Shown here: one piece after another, positions 42,135-51,266 of the stretch
How positions within the stretch are numbered: position 1 is the stretch's first letter
How the letters are laid out: each line of letters opens with the position of its first letter
Assembly (NCBI RefSeq): GCF_900110835.1
Contig: NZ_FOJG01000001.1
Span: 3,875,499 to 3,939,498, forward strand
Direction: 5' to 3'
DNA length: 64,000 nt
Source: Chitinophaga arvensicola
Lineage (GTDB): Bacteria > Bacteroidota > Bacteroidia > Chitinophagales > Chitinophagaceae
Program-made: the position numbers and the translations under genes
The notes under the pieces: generated by a model
What the model saw: only the letters and a program-made list of their open reading frames with translations
Databases searched by the model: none
What the model was told of the DNA's origin: nothing

Positions 42135-44525
42135 TTGAAAAATTTATACCTAATTCTCAGCCTCATTTTAATCAATCTGGCAGTACTGGCGCAGAGTGGA
42201 ACCATTAAGGGAAAAGTAAGCTCGGCAGATGGCCAGCCGGCATCATTTGTGACCATTGGTTTAAAGGATACCAAGAAAGGTACTTTAACTGATGAAGAAG
42301 GACAGTTTGTATTAAAGAATGTAAAGCCGGGTAATTACACCCTGGTGATTTCCTACACCGGTACTAAAACCCTGCATCACGCCGTAACAGTAAGTGCAGA
42401 AGAAGTAACCGCTATCAACCTGGCCCTGGAAGCTACTTCCAGCCAGCTGAATGAAGTGGTGGTAGACGGTACCAAAACAAGAACCATCAACAAAAGACCC
42501 GTAAGCATCGGCAAGTTACCGGTACCGGTAATGGACTTACCACAGAGCGTGGCCATCATTGGTCATGAAGTACTGGAAGACCAGCAGGCGCAGCGTTTGA
42601 GCGATGTAGTGAAAAATGTGAACGGTATCTATATGGCCTCTATGAGAGCCGGTACCCAGGAAACATTCAACGCTCGCGGTTACGGATTTTCCAGCACCAA
42701 TATGTTTAAAAATGGTGCCCGTGTGAACTCCGGCGCTATGCCGGAAATGAGTTCTCTCGAAAGGGTAGAAGTACTGAAAGGCAGCGCGGCCATCCTGTAT
42801 GGCAACGTTTCTCCCGGTGCAGTCATGAATATGGTAACCAAACAACCTAAGTTTAATTTTGGTGGTGAAGTAAATCTCCGTGCAGGTAGCTACGGATTAC
42901 TGAAACCAGCATTCGATGTATACGGCCCGCTGTCTTCCAAAATAGCTTACCGCGTAAACGGTACCTTTGAAACGGCCGACAGCTACCGCGACCAGGTACA
43001 CTCCAAACGTTATTATGTAAACCCATCCCTGCTGTTCAAACTGAGCGAGCGCACTGAATTACTGGTACAGGCGGATTACCTGAAACATGATTTTACACCT
43101 GATTTTGGTATCGGTACCAACAATGATACGACCATTCTGAAAGTACCACGCAATACTTTCTATGGTGCTCCTTGGCAGTATGCACATACCCAGCAAACCA
43201 CCACCTCCGCAAATATCAAGCATCAGCTGAGCAATAGCTGGACACTGAATGGGGTAGTATCTTATTCAAAATATCAACGCGATTACTATTCCCTCGAAAG
43301 AATACAGGCGAGAGCAGACACCCTGAACCGCGCCCTGGGCAGAAATGCTACCAACGAAGATTACTATTCCGCACAACTGGATCTGACAGGCAAGGTGAAA
43401 ACCGGTATCCTGGAACATACGATCCTGGCGGGTGTAGATGGGGACCGTTACCTGACCGGTACTTATGCTTATGGCGTTCCGTCCATCAACAAAACAGCGG
43501 GTATCTATGACGTGATCAACGTATTCGACCCTACGAAATATACACGCCGTACAGATATCCCGGTAGATACCCTGAAAGGAATTACCAATGCACCGGTGAA
43601 CAGGTTTGGTGCTTATGTACAGGATCTGATCAGCATCTCCGAAAAACTGAAAGTGCTGGCAGGCGTACGTTTCTCTTACCTGCAAACAGAAGGCCCTGCT
43701 ACATACGACTTTAAAGGTGGTAAAAAAATTGGTGCTGCAAGATATGATCATGCGTTCTCACCCCGTTTTGGTCTCGTGTACAAACCAATTGCTACTACTG
43801 CGGTATTTGCCAGCTATTCTACTTCCTTTACGCCTAACAGCGGTACGGATATAGATACGGTAAACCTGCCACCGTCTATCATCGGACAGTACGAAGTAGG
43901 TGTGAAAAACGACTTCTTCAAAGGCCGTTTATCCGTAAACGTTACTGCTTACCGCATCCGCAATAACAACTACGCACAAACCGCTCCTTTCACAAAGGAG
44001 GGTGGTGTAAATACCAATACGGCGTTTAAAACACTGGTTGGTGAAACCCTGAGCCAGGGTGTGGAACTGGATATCGCCGGTCATCCGTTACCCGGACTGG
44101 ATCTGATTGCCGGTTACAGCTACAACAGCATGACCGTCGAAAAAACAAGTGGTTTGACAGGTAGTTCTATAGAAGGAGAGCGCCTGGTAGGTAACCCGAA
44201 TCATACCGCCAATGCCAGTGCCTTCTATACTTTACAGGAAACCAAACTGAAAGGTCTGAAAGTGGGTGTAGGTTATTATTACTTAGGTCAGCGCTTCGCC
44301 GGATGGAACAATACCGTAGGTCAGTCGCAAAAATATAACAGGCTCATTTCTGTGCCAGGTTTCTCTACTCTGGACCTGAGTGCCGGTTACAGTTTCCAGC
44401 GCTTTGCAGTAATGGCAAAAGTGTCTAACCTGACAAACACCTACAACTATTATATTCACGAGAATTACAGCATCAACCCGATACCTCCTACCCAGTTTAC
44501 CGGTACGGTATCTTACAAGTTCTAA
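42135..44525 (+). CDS. TonB-dependent siderophore receptor (FhuE/FecA-like), TTG start
   Basis: 796 residues; the start codon is TTG at 42135, followed by KNLYLILSLILINLAVLAQ, a clear signal peptide, with no upstream ATG in frame that would suit. Carboxypeptidase-like domain at about 23-100 (GTIKGKVSSADGQPASFVT). Plug with the siderophore-receptor wording LPVPVMDLPQSVAIIG, GTQETFNARGYGF, LERVEVLKGSAAILYGNVSPG. Barrel ends FTGTVSYKF with a terminal Phe. Likely imports ferric hydroxamate-type siderophores; the exact ligand is not visible. Followed by a strong terminator. Confidence 0.92.
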   Translation: MKNLYLILSLILINLAVLAQSGTIKGKVSSADGQPASFVTIGLKDTKKGTLTDEEGQFVLKNVKPGNYTLVISYTGTKTLHHAVTVSAEEVTAINLALEATSSQLNEVVVDGTKTRTINKRPVSIGKLPVPVMDLPQSVAIIGHEVLEDQQAQRLSDVVKNVNGIYMASMRAGTQETFNARGYGFSSTNMFKNGARVNSGAMPEMSSLERVEVLKGSAAILYGNVSPGAVMNMVTKQPKFNFGGEVNLRAGSYGLLKPAFDVYGPLSSKIAYRVNGTFETADSYRDQVHSKRYYVNPSLLFKLSERTELLVQADYLKHDFTPDFGIGTNNDTTILKVPRNTFYGAPWQYAHTQQTTTSANIKHQLSNSWTLNGVVSYSKYQRDYYSLERIQARADTLNRALGRNATNEDYYSAQLDLTGKVKTGILEHTILAGVDGDRYLTGTYAYGVPSINKTAGIYDVINVFDPTKYTRRTDIPVDTLKGITNAPVNRFGAYVQDLISISEKLKVLAGVRFSYLQTEGPATYDFKGGKKIGAARYDHAFSPRFGLVYKPIATTAVFASYSTSFTPNSGTDIDTVNLPPSIIGQYEVGVKNDFFKGRLSVNVTAYRIRNNNYAQTAPFTKEGGVNTNTAFKTLVGETLSQGVELDIAGHPLPGLDLIAGYSYNSMTVEKTSGLTGSSIEGERLVGNPNHTANASAFYTLQETKLKGLKVGVGYYYLGQRFAGWNNTVGQSQKYNRLISVPGFSTLDLSAGYSFQRFAVMAKVSNLTNTYNYYIHENYSINPIPPTQFTGTVSYKF

Positions 44526-44551
44526 AAAAATTATCCTTACAACATGATCAT

Positions 44552-44586
44552 GTCTCCTGGTTTGCAAAAGCCGGGAGACTTTTTTT
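44552..44586 (+). terminator. Intrinsic terminator with GCAA tetraloop
   Basis: GTCTCCTGGTTT (44552-44563) pairs with AAGCCGGGAGAC (44568-44579) with two G-U pairs, loop GCAA (GNRA type), then seven T. Confidence 0.8.
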
Positions 44587-44637
44587 ATGCCATACGGAAA
44601 TATATTATATTGTAATGGTATAAAAATCTGTACCAGG

Positions 44638-45357
44638 ATGTTTAAAGTGCGCATCATTTTTTTAATGCTTCCCTTTCTGGCTGTATTGAGTTGTATCCGT
44701 TCATCTGAAAGGCGTGTAAAGCCGCTGGTGGATACCGTTAAGCGGCCGGCCGGGTTTTCTGATAAGGCAGTGCTGGAAAACTTTGGTGGAGGAGAATCTT
44801 ATATTCCTGTCTGGATGGAGTATAGCGGTGCGCTAGAGAAAAACGGTATTACTTATCCTCATATCCGGGGCATTAAATTCTATTACCCGGAAATCGGGGT
44901 CTTTCGAACCTGTTATTACGAGAATAATGAATTGCGGCAAGGGCAAAGGAGTTTTAATTTCAATGGCTGCAGAGTGGCTCCCGGGGCATGGGACTCAAAT
45001 ATAACGTTGATCAATGGCCAGGACTGCATATCAATGTTTTATGTTATCGGAGATGATACATCTTCCAGGGAAAATAATGGCTTCGATTTTACCACGGTGC
45101 CTGCAGTAGCATTGTCCGGAAACGACTATTTATACAACGGAATGTTCGAATATCATCTCAGTAAAGAACAGGCGGATAACTATACGTTACGGCTATACGA
45201 TGGAACAACCATTGCATATAAGATGTCGGCTTCCTGTAAAGCGGCCGCTGGTCCGGTCAGTTTTGTAAACAGGGAAAACGGAAATATCTGTTTTCTGGCG
45301 AAGGATTGTTACCTGACTCTGGTGCACCCGGAGGACAGGGAAAAGCTACAGGAATAA
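44638..45357 (+). CDS. Lipoprotein of unknown function
   Basis: 239 residues from the ATG at 44638, which opens a lipoprotein signal (MFKVRIIFLMLPFLAVLSC); the frame extends 17 codons further up without a sensible start. The mature part has four Cys spaced along the chain (in RTCYYENN, FNGCRVAP, NGQDCISM, CKAAAGP), which could form disulfides. Segments such as YIPVWMEYSGALEKNGITYP suggest a beta-sandwich. I do not recognise the family. It ends 1 bp from the stop of the convergent next gene. Confidence 0.6.
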   Translation: MFKVRIIFLMLPFLAVLSCIRSSERRVKPLVDTVKRPAGFSDKAVLENFGGGESYIPVWMEYSGALEKNGITYPHIRGIKFYYPEIGVFRTCYYENNELRQGQRSFNFNGCRVAPGAWDSNITLINGQDCISMFYVIGDDTSSRENNGFDFTTVPAVALSGNDYLYNGMFEYHLSKEQADNYTLRLYDGTTIAYKMSASCKAAAGPVSFVNRENGNICFLAKDCYLTLVHPEDREKLQE

Positions 45358-45358
45358 C

Positions 45359-46066
45359 TCAGCGTAAGGACACTTTTAACGGCACCGCATAGTGGAGGTC
45401 CTGGTAATCAAAAAGCAACTGCCCCGTCAAAGTACCGGCTGCTTTTTTAATACGAAGACCTCTCACATTCACTTCTTCTTCATTGATATCTTTATATTGA
45501 ATATCCGCGATCGGGCGTTTTTGCCTGCTCTCCGGGTTGAATTCCCGGATTTCATGATCGTTGATATAATACACCCTGTTATCTATGACTGGCGCGTTAC
45601 TGCCGTTATTCAGGGTATCTGCCGCTATCCAGGTGGCATTGGGCAGATCGATTACATATAATATCCCCGTGGCGTTATTTTCTGCTATTTCGGTTTTCAG
45701 CTGTATGGTGTACCAGTGTTGCAGATCTGTTTCCGGCAGGCCTGCTGCGTAAAAAGCAGCTTTTGTAAATACCTGTTTATTGTTGTTATACAGGGAGAAG
45801 TGATAGGCATAAAAATCCCCCAGGTCGTCATTGACCAGGCCTGTGTTGGTAATAACACTGCGGATTCCTGCTGTTGTTGTTGCTTTGGTAGCGCCGGAAT
45901 CATCCGGTAGCGCAAGATAGGGATCAGCGTTGATGGAAATGGGTTTCATCAGTGCCGGCGATACTATCACGCCGGAAAGGACGATCGTCTCTTTTTTGGC
46001 GGCCTGATGGCCCCGTGGTTGACAACCAGCTATTAAAAGGCTGCCGGCAAAAAGTAGATATTTCAT
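45359..46066 (-). CDS. Lipoprotein of unknown function
   Basis: 235 residues from the ATG at 46066, chosen because it opens a lipoprotein signal (MKYLLFAGSLLIAGC); an earlier ATG at 46156 would add 30 residues of no signal character. The mature part is mixed beta (ETIVLSGVIVSPALMKPISI, FYAYHFSLYNNNKQVFTKAAF, RVYYINDHEIREFN), ending YAVPLKVSLR. I do not recognise the family. It is divergent from the susC gene. Confidence 0.6.
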   Translation of the reverse strand: MKYLLFAGSLLIAGCQPRGHQAAKKETIVLSGVIVSPALMKPISINADPYLALPDDSGATKATTTAGIRSVITNTGLVNDDLGDFYAYHFSLYNNNKQVFTKAAFYAAGLPETDLQHWYTIQLKTEIAENNATGILYVIDLPNATWIAADTLNNGSNAPVIDNRVYYINDHEIREFNPESRQKRPIADIQYKDINEEEVNVRGLRIKKAAGTLTGQLLFDYQDLHYAVPLKVSLR

Positions 46067-46223
46067 AGATAACAGGTAAATGCGGCAGTGAATATATACC
46101 CCTTTTTTCGAATCCGATATTGTCTTTTTGTAACCTCCCTCCGGATCGGGAATCACCGGGTTCCTATGCCTGTTAAGCGTCTACATTATTATATGCCCAC
46201 CTTTTTCAGGACCTAAATAATTA

Positions 46224-46255
46224 TTTGGCGTTTTCATACCGGGAAATTATATTTG
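46224..46255 (+). promoter_or_regulatory. Promoter of the susC-susD operon
   Basis: TTTG at 46224-46227, then 20 bp, then TATATTTG at 46248-46255, an exact TAnnTTTG -7 element. This is the standard Bacteroidota primary promoter. Transcription should start near 46260, inside the operator-like repeats. Confidence 0.7.
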
Positions 46256-46295
46256 TAGAATAGTATAGTATAGAATAGGATAGTATAGTACAGGT
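46256..46295 (+). promoter_or_regulatory. Two tandem 20-bp operator-like repeats (probable GntR sites)
   Basis: TAGAATAGTATAGTATAGAA (46256-46275) and TAGGATAGTATAGTACAGGT (46276-46295) agree at 16 of 20 positions. The second agrees at 18 of 20 with 54592-54611 upstream of the gntR-like gene. Location right after the -7 element suits a repressor. Confidence 0.65.
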
Positions 46296-46392
46296 CAACT
46301 AAAATTACACGTTATGCGCTGAGGTTCACTTGAAGTCCACACCTTCAAAACATTCCACATCCGTATTCCATTTACGTTTTAAATTCTACAAA

Positions 46393-49300
46393 ATGATTTC
46401 CAAACATTTGGTGAAATGTGTAATGACATTTCTTTCCGCCTTTTGTCTGTGTTTAACGGGCTATGCACAACAAAAGCCCATTACTGGTACAGTATTAAAT
46501 GCCAACGACCAATCACCGCTCCCTTTTATCTCTATTGTCATTAAAGGAACCACCTCCGGTGCAAAAACGGATGCTGCAGGAAAATTTTCACTGAACCTGC
46601 CCGCTGATAAAAACACGGTTGTTGTGAGCGGTATCGGCTTCCAGACACAGGAAGTGGTATTGAACACACCTACCATTACCATCTCGCTCGTACCGAACAT
46701 AGAAAACCTGTCGGACGTAGTGGTGGTGGGATATGGCACTGCCAAAAAAGCTACTTTAACCGGTTCTGTTACCGCTGTTAAAAGCGCGGAACTGTTAAAG
46801 AGCCCGCAGCCAAACATCTCCAACTCCCTCGTAGGTCGTATGCCCGGTCTCATTGCACCCAACACCAGCGGTGAACCCGGTTATGATGATGCACGCCTCA
46901 TGATCCGTGGTGTAGCCACTACGGGTAATGCTGCCCCACTCATTGTGGTAGACGGCGTACCCAATGCACTTGGCGGCTTTTCCCGTCTGAATCCCGGCGA
47001 TATTGAAAGCATCACCATCCTGAAAGATGCCTCTGCAGCGATCTATGGTTCACAGGCGGCCAACGGCGTTATCCTCGTCACCACCAAAAAAGGAGAAGCC
47101 GGAAAAACAAATTTCAACTTCTCCCTGAACCAGGGTTTTATTAAGCCTACCCGCTTACCGCAGTTTGTGGACGCTGCTACCTACGCTACTATCGTCAACG
47201 AAATAGGTTATTATAACAATCCTTCCCAGGGTAAAAACCAACGTTACACCGACGCAGAAATAGAACTTTTCAGAAACGGTAAAGACCCTGTGTCTTATCC
47301 GAATACTGACTGGAACAAAGAAGTGATGAAGCCGATTGCACCGCAAACTACGGCCAATCTTTCCTTCTCCGGAGGTACCAATAAACTGAACTATTACATC
47401 TCCGGCGGTTACCTGAACCAGGAGGGATTATACCGTAATAGTCCGCTGAACTATAAACAATACAACGTAAGAGCTAACTTCGATATCAACTTCTCTACCC
47501 GGTTCAAAGCTACGGTACAGCTGTCCGGTCGCCAGGAAGAAAAGACAGCACTGGCAGGCTTCGGCGCCTCCAATGTATTTGAATTCCTCTACCGTACTTA
47601 TCCTACTCTCCCTGCCTATTATCCGAACGGTATGATGGGCGCCGGTGTGGAAATGGGTAAAAATCCACTGGCCATGGCCCAGTTGTCCGGTGCAGATAAA
47701 CGCCCGATTACTACCGGCAATATCGTGGGTAAAGCCAGCTACGACCTGTATAAAGGACTGGCCATAGATGGAATGGTATCGATCGACAAACGTTTTGAAT
47801 TTGATAAACAACTGGCCCAAAACTGGATCGTTTATCAATATGATAAAAATGCCAAAACCTACAACCCGGTAAAAGGTGGACCAAACAATCCGTCCATGTC
47901 TGAAAGCCAGACCAACAACACCCTGCTGAACTCTTTCCTCCGTTTGAGCTACGACAGACATTTTGGTAAACACCAGGTGAGCGCTTTCGCGGCCATCCAG
48001 CAATCCAAAATTACCTACGAGAATTTTGGCGCCGGCCGTCAGAACTATATCACTACCCAGTTGCCTGAACTGAGCCAAGGTGGATCTTTACCAACAGATG
48101 CGAGCAACTACGGCAGCAGCTACATCATTACCCGCAGAAGCTACTTTGGTCGTATCAGCTACAACTATGCAGAGAAATACCTGGTGGATGTTCAGCTGCG
48201 CGAAGATGGATCTTCTATTTTCGCTCCCGGCCGTCAGTATGGTTTCTTCCCCAGCGTACTCGCTGCATGGCGCGTATCGGAAGAATCCTGGTTTAATAAA
48301 AATACCATCAACAGCTTAAAGCTCCGCGCTTCCTACGGCATGCTGGGTAATGAAAACATTGCACCTGACCAGGGCCCCGGTTATCAATACCTGCAGAACC
48401 TGAGCCTGCAAAACGGTATGCTCAGTACGCTGAACAATGCAGGTCAGACTTACGGCAGCAACATTCCTACTATCATGTACGCCAAGCTGGCCAATCCGAA
48501 TATCACCTGGGAAACCGCGAAGAAAGCCAACATCGGTTTAGACGCCTCGCTGTTTAATCACTTCAACGTTACCCTGGATGTATTTACAGAAACCCGCAGC
48601 AATATCCTTGCGCCGAGAAACTTAAGTATCCCCGGTGTAAGTGGTATCAGCAGCAACCAGATCCCGGATGAAAACATCGGTAAGGTAACTAACAAAGGCG
48701 TGGAAGCTTCCGTGATGTATGAAACACATTTCAATGATGTGAAATTCAATATCGGTGGTAACTTCAGCTTCATCAAGAATAAGGTAATTTTCCTCGACGA
48801 AGCACCGGGCACCCTGCCATGGCAGAAAGTAGAAGGTCACCCGATCAACGCCGGTTTATACTACCGCGCTATCGGTATCTTCAAAGACCAGGCACAGATC
48901 GATGCTACACCACATGCACCCGGTACGCAGCCAGGTGACCTGATCCTGGAAGACTACGACGGCGACAAACAGATCACTGCCGCCGACCGCGTTAGAACAG
49001 ACGTAAATAATATCCCGCAAATCGTATATGGTATCACGTTAGGTGCTTCCTGGAAAAACTTTGACCTGAGCGTATTGCTCCAGGGACAAGGCAATTCCGC
49101 ACAATACCTGCTCTGGGAATCCGGTGAATTTGGTTCCTTCCTGAAACAGTGGGCCGATAACCGCTGGTCTCCTGAAAATACAAACGCCTCCTGGCCACGT
49201 CCCGTTTCCAGACCCAATTCCAGCAACCTGGGCGCTTACCCAAGTACTTTCTGGAACTGGAATACTTCTTTTATCCGTCTGAAAAACCTGGAACTCGGTT

Positions 49301-49482
49301 ACAACCTGCCACAGTCCTTGTTGTCAAGAGCATCTATCAAGGCAGCCCGTTTCTATGTGAATGGTTTTAACCTGCTCACCTTTACCAGGCTGAAAGAAAT
49401 TGATCCGGAAGGTACTGATCTCAGCGGCTATTTCTATCCGCAGCAGAAAGTGTTTAACGTAGGTGTGAATGTGAATTTTTAA
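46393..49482 (+). CDS. susC: SusC/RagA-type TonB-linked outer-membrane protein
   Basis: 1029 residues from the ATG at 46393 (MISKHLVKCVMTFLSAFCL, signal ending GYAQ); the TTG at 46330 would add 21 residues. Carboxypeptidase-like domain at about 30-105 (ITGTVLNANDQSPLPFISI). TonB-linked signature VVVGYGTAKKATLTGSVTAV, then plug with VGRMPGLIAPNTSGEPGYDD and ITILKDASAAIYGSQAANGV. The barrel ends QQKVFNVGVNVNF. SusC proteins import oligosaccharides bound by the SusD partner; the next gene is susD. Content of the locus points to alpha-galactosides as substrate. Confidence 0.95.
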   Translation: MISKHLVKCVMTFLSAFCLCLTGYAQQKPITGTVLNANDQSPLPFISIVIKGTTSGAKTDAAGKFSLNLPADKNTVVVSGIGFQTQEVVLNTPTITISLVPNIENLSDVVVVGYGTAKKATLTGSVTAVKSAELLKSPQPNISNSLVGRMPGLIAPNTSGEPGYDDARLMIRGVATTGNAAPLIVVDGVPNALGGFSRLNPGDIESITILKDASAAIYGSQAANGVILVTTKKGEAGKTNFNFSLNQGFIKPTRLPQFVDAATYATIVNEIGYYNNPSQGKNQRYTDAEIELFRNGKDPVSYPNTDWNKEVMKPIAPQTTANLSFSGGTNKLNYYISGGYLNQEGLYRNSPLNYKQYNVRANFDINFSTRFKATVQLSGRQEEKTALAGFGASNVFEFLYRTYPTLPAYYPNGMMGAGVEMGKNPLAMAQLSGADKRPITTGNIVGKASYDLYKGLAIDGMVSIDKRFEFDKQLAQNWIVYQYDKNAKTYNPVKGGPNNPSMSESQTNNTLLNSFLRLSYDRHFGKHQVSAFAAIQQSKITYENFGAGRQNYITTQLPELSQGGSLPTDASNYGSSYIITRRSYFGRISYNYAEKYLVDVQLREDGSSIFAPGRQYGFFPSVLAAWRVSEESWFNKNTINSLKLRASYGMLGNENIAPDQGPGYQYLQNLSLQNGMLSTLNNAGQTYGSNIPTIMYAKLANPNITWETAKKANIGLDASLFNHFNVTLDVFTETRSNILAPRNLSIPGVSGISSNQIPDENIGKVTNKGVEASVMYETHFNDVKFNIGGNFSFIKNKVIFLDEAPGTLPWQKVEGHPINAGLYYRAIGIFKDQAQIDATPHAPGTQPGDLILEDYDGDKQITAADRVRTDVNNIPQIVYGITLGASWKNFDLSVLLQGQGNSAQYLLWESGEFGSFLKQWADNRWSPENTNASWPRPVSRPNSSNLGAYPSTFWNWNTSFIRLKNLELGYNLPQSLLSRASIKAARFYVNGFNLLTFTRLKEIDPEGTDLSGYFYPQQKVFNVGVNVNF

Positions 49483-49521
49483 GCCGGGAACCCAATCATT
49501 TACTATTTCAATTGCAAAGAA

Positions 49522-51180
49522 ATGAAGACAAAAAATATATCACTGATCCTCGTTGCCGCTGGTTTTGCAGCACTGGGAGCATGTAAAAAAGATTTTCTTC
49601 AAACCACACCTACCAGCATCATCACCGATGCGGCAGTATGGGGCGATTCCTCACTGGCAGAAGCCTATGTAACCGGTCGTTATATCGGTGTAGGCGGCAA
49701 CAACGACGGGGGAAAACCCGGCTTTGGCAGAGCCTTTGAAGATGCCTGGATGAGTTCTGTGACCGATGAATCCGTGGTAGTATGGGACAATAACACCTGG
49801 TTTGTACAACAAGGCGCTCTCACACCCGACAGAACCGGCTGGATGAGCGATACCTGGATAAGAAGCTACCGCAGTATCCGTGAAGTGAACTACGCTTTCC
49901 AGAACATCGATAAGGTGCCGATGAGCGCCTACGGGAAAGACCGCCTGAAGGGAGAGTTGCATTTTATCCGCGCTTACCGCTACTTCGACCTGATCCGCAA
50001 TTTCGGAGATGTGCCACTCGTAGGCGATCGCGTATACAACCTGGAAGATACCAACTTCGATTCCCTCTTTGTTCGCAAGCCGGTACAGGAAGCTATTCAG
50101 TATGCCATCAGTGAACTGGATGCAGCAGCTCCGCTGATGCAGGATAAAAGCTATCCGATAGGCCGTGGCTCCTATGCTGCAGCTCTGGCCCTGAAAGCAC
50201 GTTTGCTGCTGTATGCCGCCAGCCCGCTCTACACCAAAGGTGTAAACGATAAAGCCAAGTGGACTGCCGCCGCCAACGCTGCCAAAGCAGTAATGGACCT
50301 GCATAAATTCTCGCTGTACAACAATTATAAAACCCTGTTCACCATCAGCGGTACTACAGAAGATATTTTTGAACGCGTATATTCTCCTACCAACGAGCAT
50401 ACCAACCTGGAACTGGTAAATGGCCCGAATGGCTATGGCGGTTGGGGTGGCAACACACCCATGCAGAACCTGGTGGATGACTATGAAATGGCCGATGGTT
50501 CCCGTTTCGACTGGAACAATCCCGTACAGAAAGCCAATCCTTACCAGAACCGCGATCCGCGTTTCTATGCCAGCATCCTGTACAACGGCGCGCCTTACAG
50601 AACCCGCAACGTGGAAACTTTCCTCCCCGGCGGAAAAGACAGTAAAGATGGTAATGGTAACTGGAATACCAGTCCTACCGGTTATTACGTAAGAAAATAC
50701 ATCAACGAAAGTAACCCGGTAGAAAATCCTAACCAGACCGCTTACCAGCCCTGGAAGTATTTAAGATATGCAGAAGTACTGCTGAACTATGCCGAAGCAC
50801 AGAACGAAGCAGCCGGACCGGATGGATCTGTATACGATGCCATCAATGCCATCCGCTTCAGGTCGAATATGCCCGAATTACCCAAAGGCCTTTCTGCCGA
50901 TAGCATGCGTAGCCGCATCCGCAACGAACGCCGTATCGAAATGGCCTTTGAAGAACAACGCTACTTTGACGTACGCAGATGGAAGATTGCAGAAACGACG
51001 GAGAATATCCCGGCATATGGTATCTTACCTTCCAAACAGTCCGATGGATCTATCGTTTACACAAAAATCATTGCGCTCGCCAACCGCAAATTTGATAAGG
51101 CAAAGAATTACTGGGTGCCTATTCCGCAGTCAGAAATCAACTCTTCCGGTAAAAAACTCCGTCAGAATGATGGATATTAA
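49522..51180 (+). CDS. susD: SusD/RagB-type nutrient-binding lipoprotein
   Basis: 552 residues. Lipoprotein signal with lipobox LGAC (C21). SusD wording: KKDFLQTTPTSIITDAAVW at the start, ELHFIRAYRYFDLIRNFGDVPL at about 150, LALKARLLLYAASPLY at about 235, PWKYLRYAEVLLNYAEAQNE and the end NPERRIEMAFEEQRYFDVRRWK-type segment (residues about 475-495). Lipid-anchored at the surface, it captures glycans for SusC. Follows susC by 39 bp and is closed by the hairpin at 51201-51230. Confidence 0.95.
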   Translation: MKTKNISLILVAAGFAALGACKKDFLQTTPTSIITDAAVWGDSSLAEAYVTGRYIGVGGNNDGGKPGFGRAFEDAWMSSVTDESVVVWDNNTWFVQQGALTPDRTGWMSDTWIRSYRSIREVNYAFQNIDKVPMSAYGKDRLKGELHFIRAYRYFDLIRNFGDVPLVGDRVYNLEDTNFDSLFVRKPVQEAIQYAISELDAAAPLMQDKSYPIGRGSYAAALALKARLLLYAASPLYTKGVNDKAKWTAAANAAKAVMDLHKFSLYNNYKTLFTISGTTEDIFERVYSPTNEHTNLELVNGPNGYGGWGGNTPMQNLVDDYEMADGSRFDWNNPVQKANPYQNRDPRFYASILYNGAPYRTRNVETFLPGGKDSKDGNGNWNTSPTGYYVRKYINESNPVENPNQTAYQPWKYLRYAEVLLNYAEAQNEAAGPDGSVYDAINAIRFRSNMPELPKGLSADSMRSRIRNERRIEMAFEEQRYFDVRRWKIAETTENIPAYGILPSKQSDGSIVYTKIIALANRKFDKAKNYWVPIPQSEINSSGKKLRQNDGY

Positions 51181-51200
51181 TATTTCTTAAAAAATAAGGA

Positions 51201-51230
51201 TACGGATAGCGGTATTGACCGCTATCCGTA
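51201..51230 (+). terminator. Hairpin after susD
   Basis: TACGGATAGCGG (51201-51212) pairs perfectly with CCGCTATCCGTA (51219-51230), loop TATTGA; only three T follow, so termination may be partial and permit read-through to the GH36 gene 36 bp on. Confidence 0.6.
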
Positions 51231-51266
51231 TTTGTCATCTAACCTATAGCGTACTAATATTTTAAC

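Larger units (their letters stand above)
46067..46392. other. 326-bp divergent region holding the susC promoter and operator repeats
   Basis: Contains the promoter at 46224-46255 and the tandem operator-like repeats at 46256-46295. Nothing coding; a TTG-started frame from 46330 is an extension of the susC frame and not a likely start. Confidence 0.6.

Noticed and set aside
46330..46392. Longer susC start at a TTG codon
   Set aside because: Adds 21 residues ahead of a clean signal peptide that begins at an ATG.
51231..51266. Search for another copy of the 20-bp operator before the GH36 gene
   Set aside because: The sequence here (CCTATAGCGTACTAAT) has only a loose likeness and does not keep the pattern.
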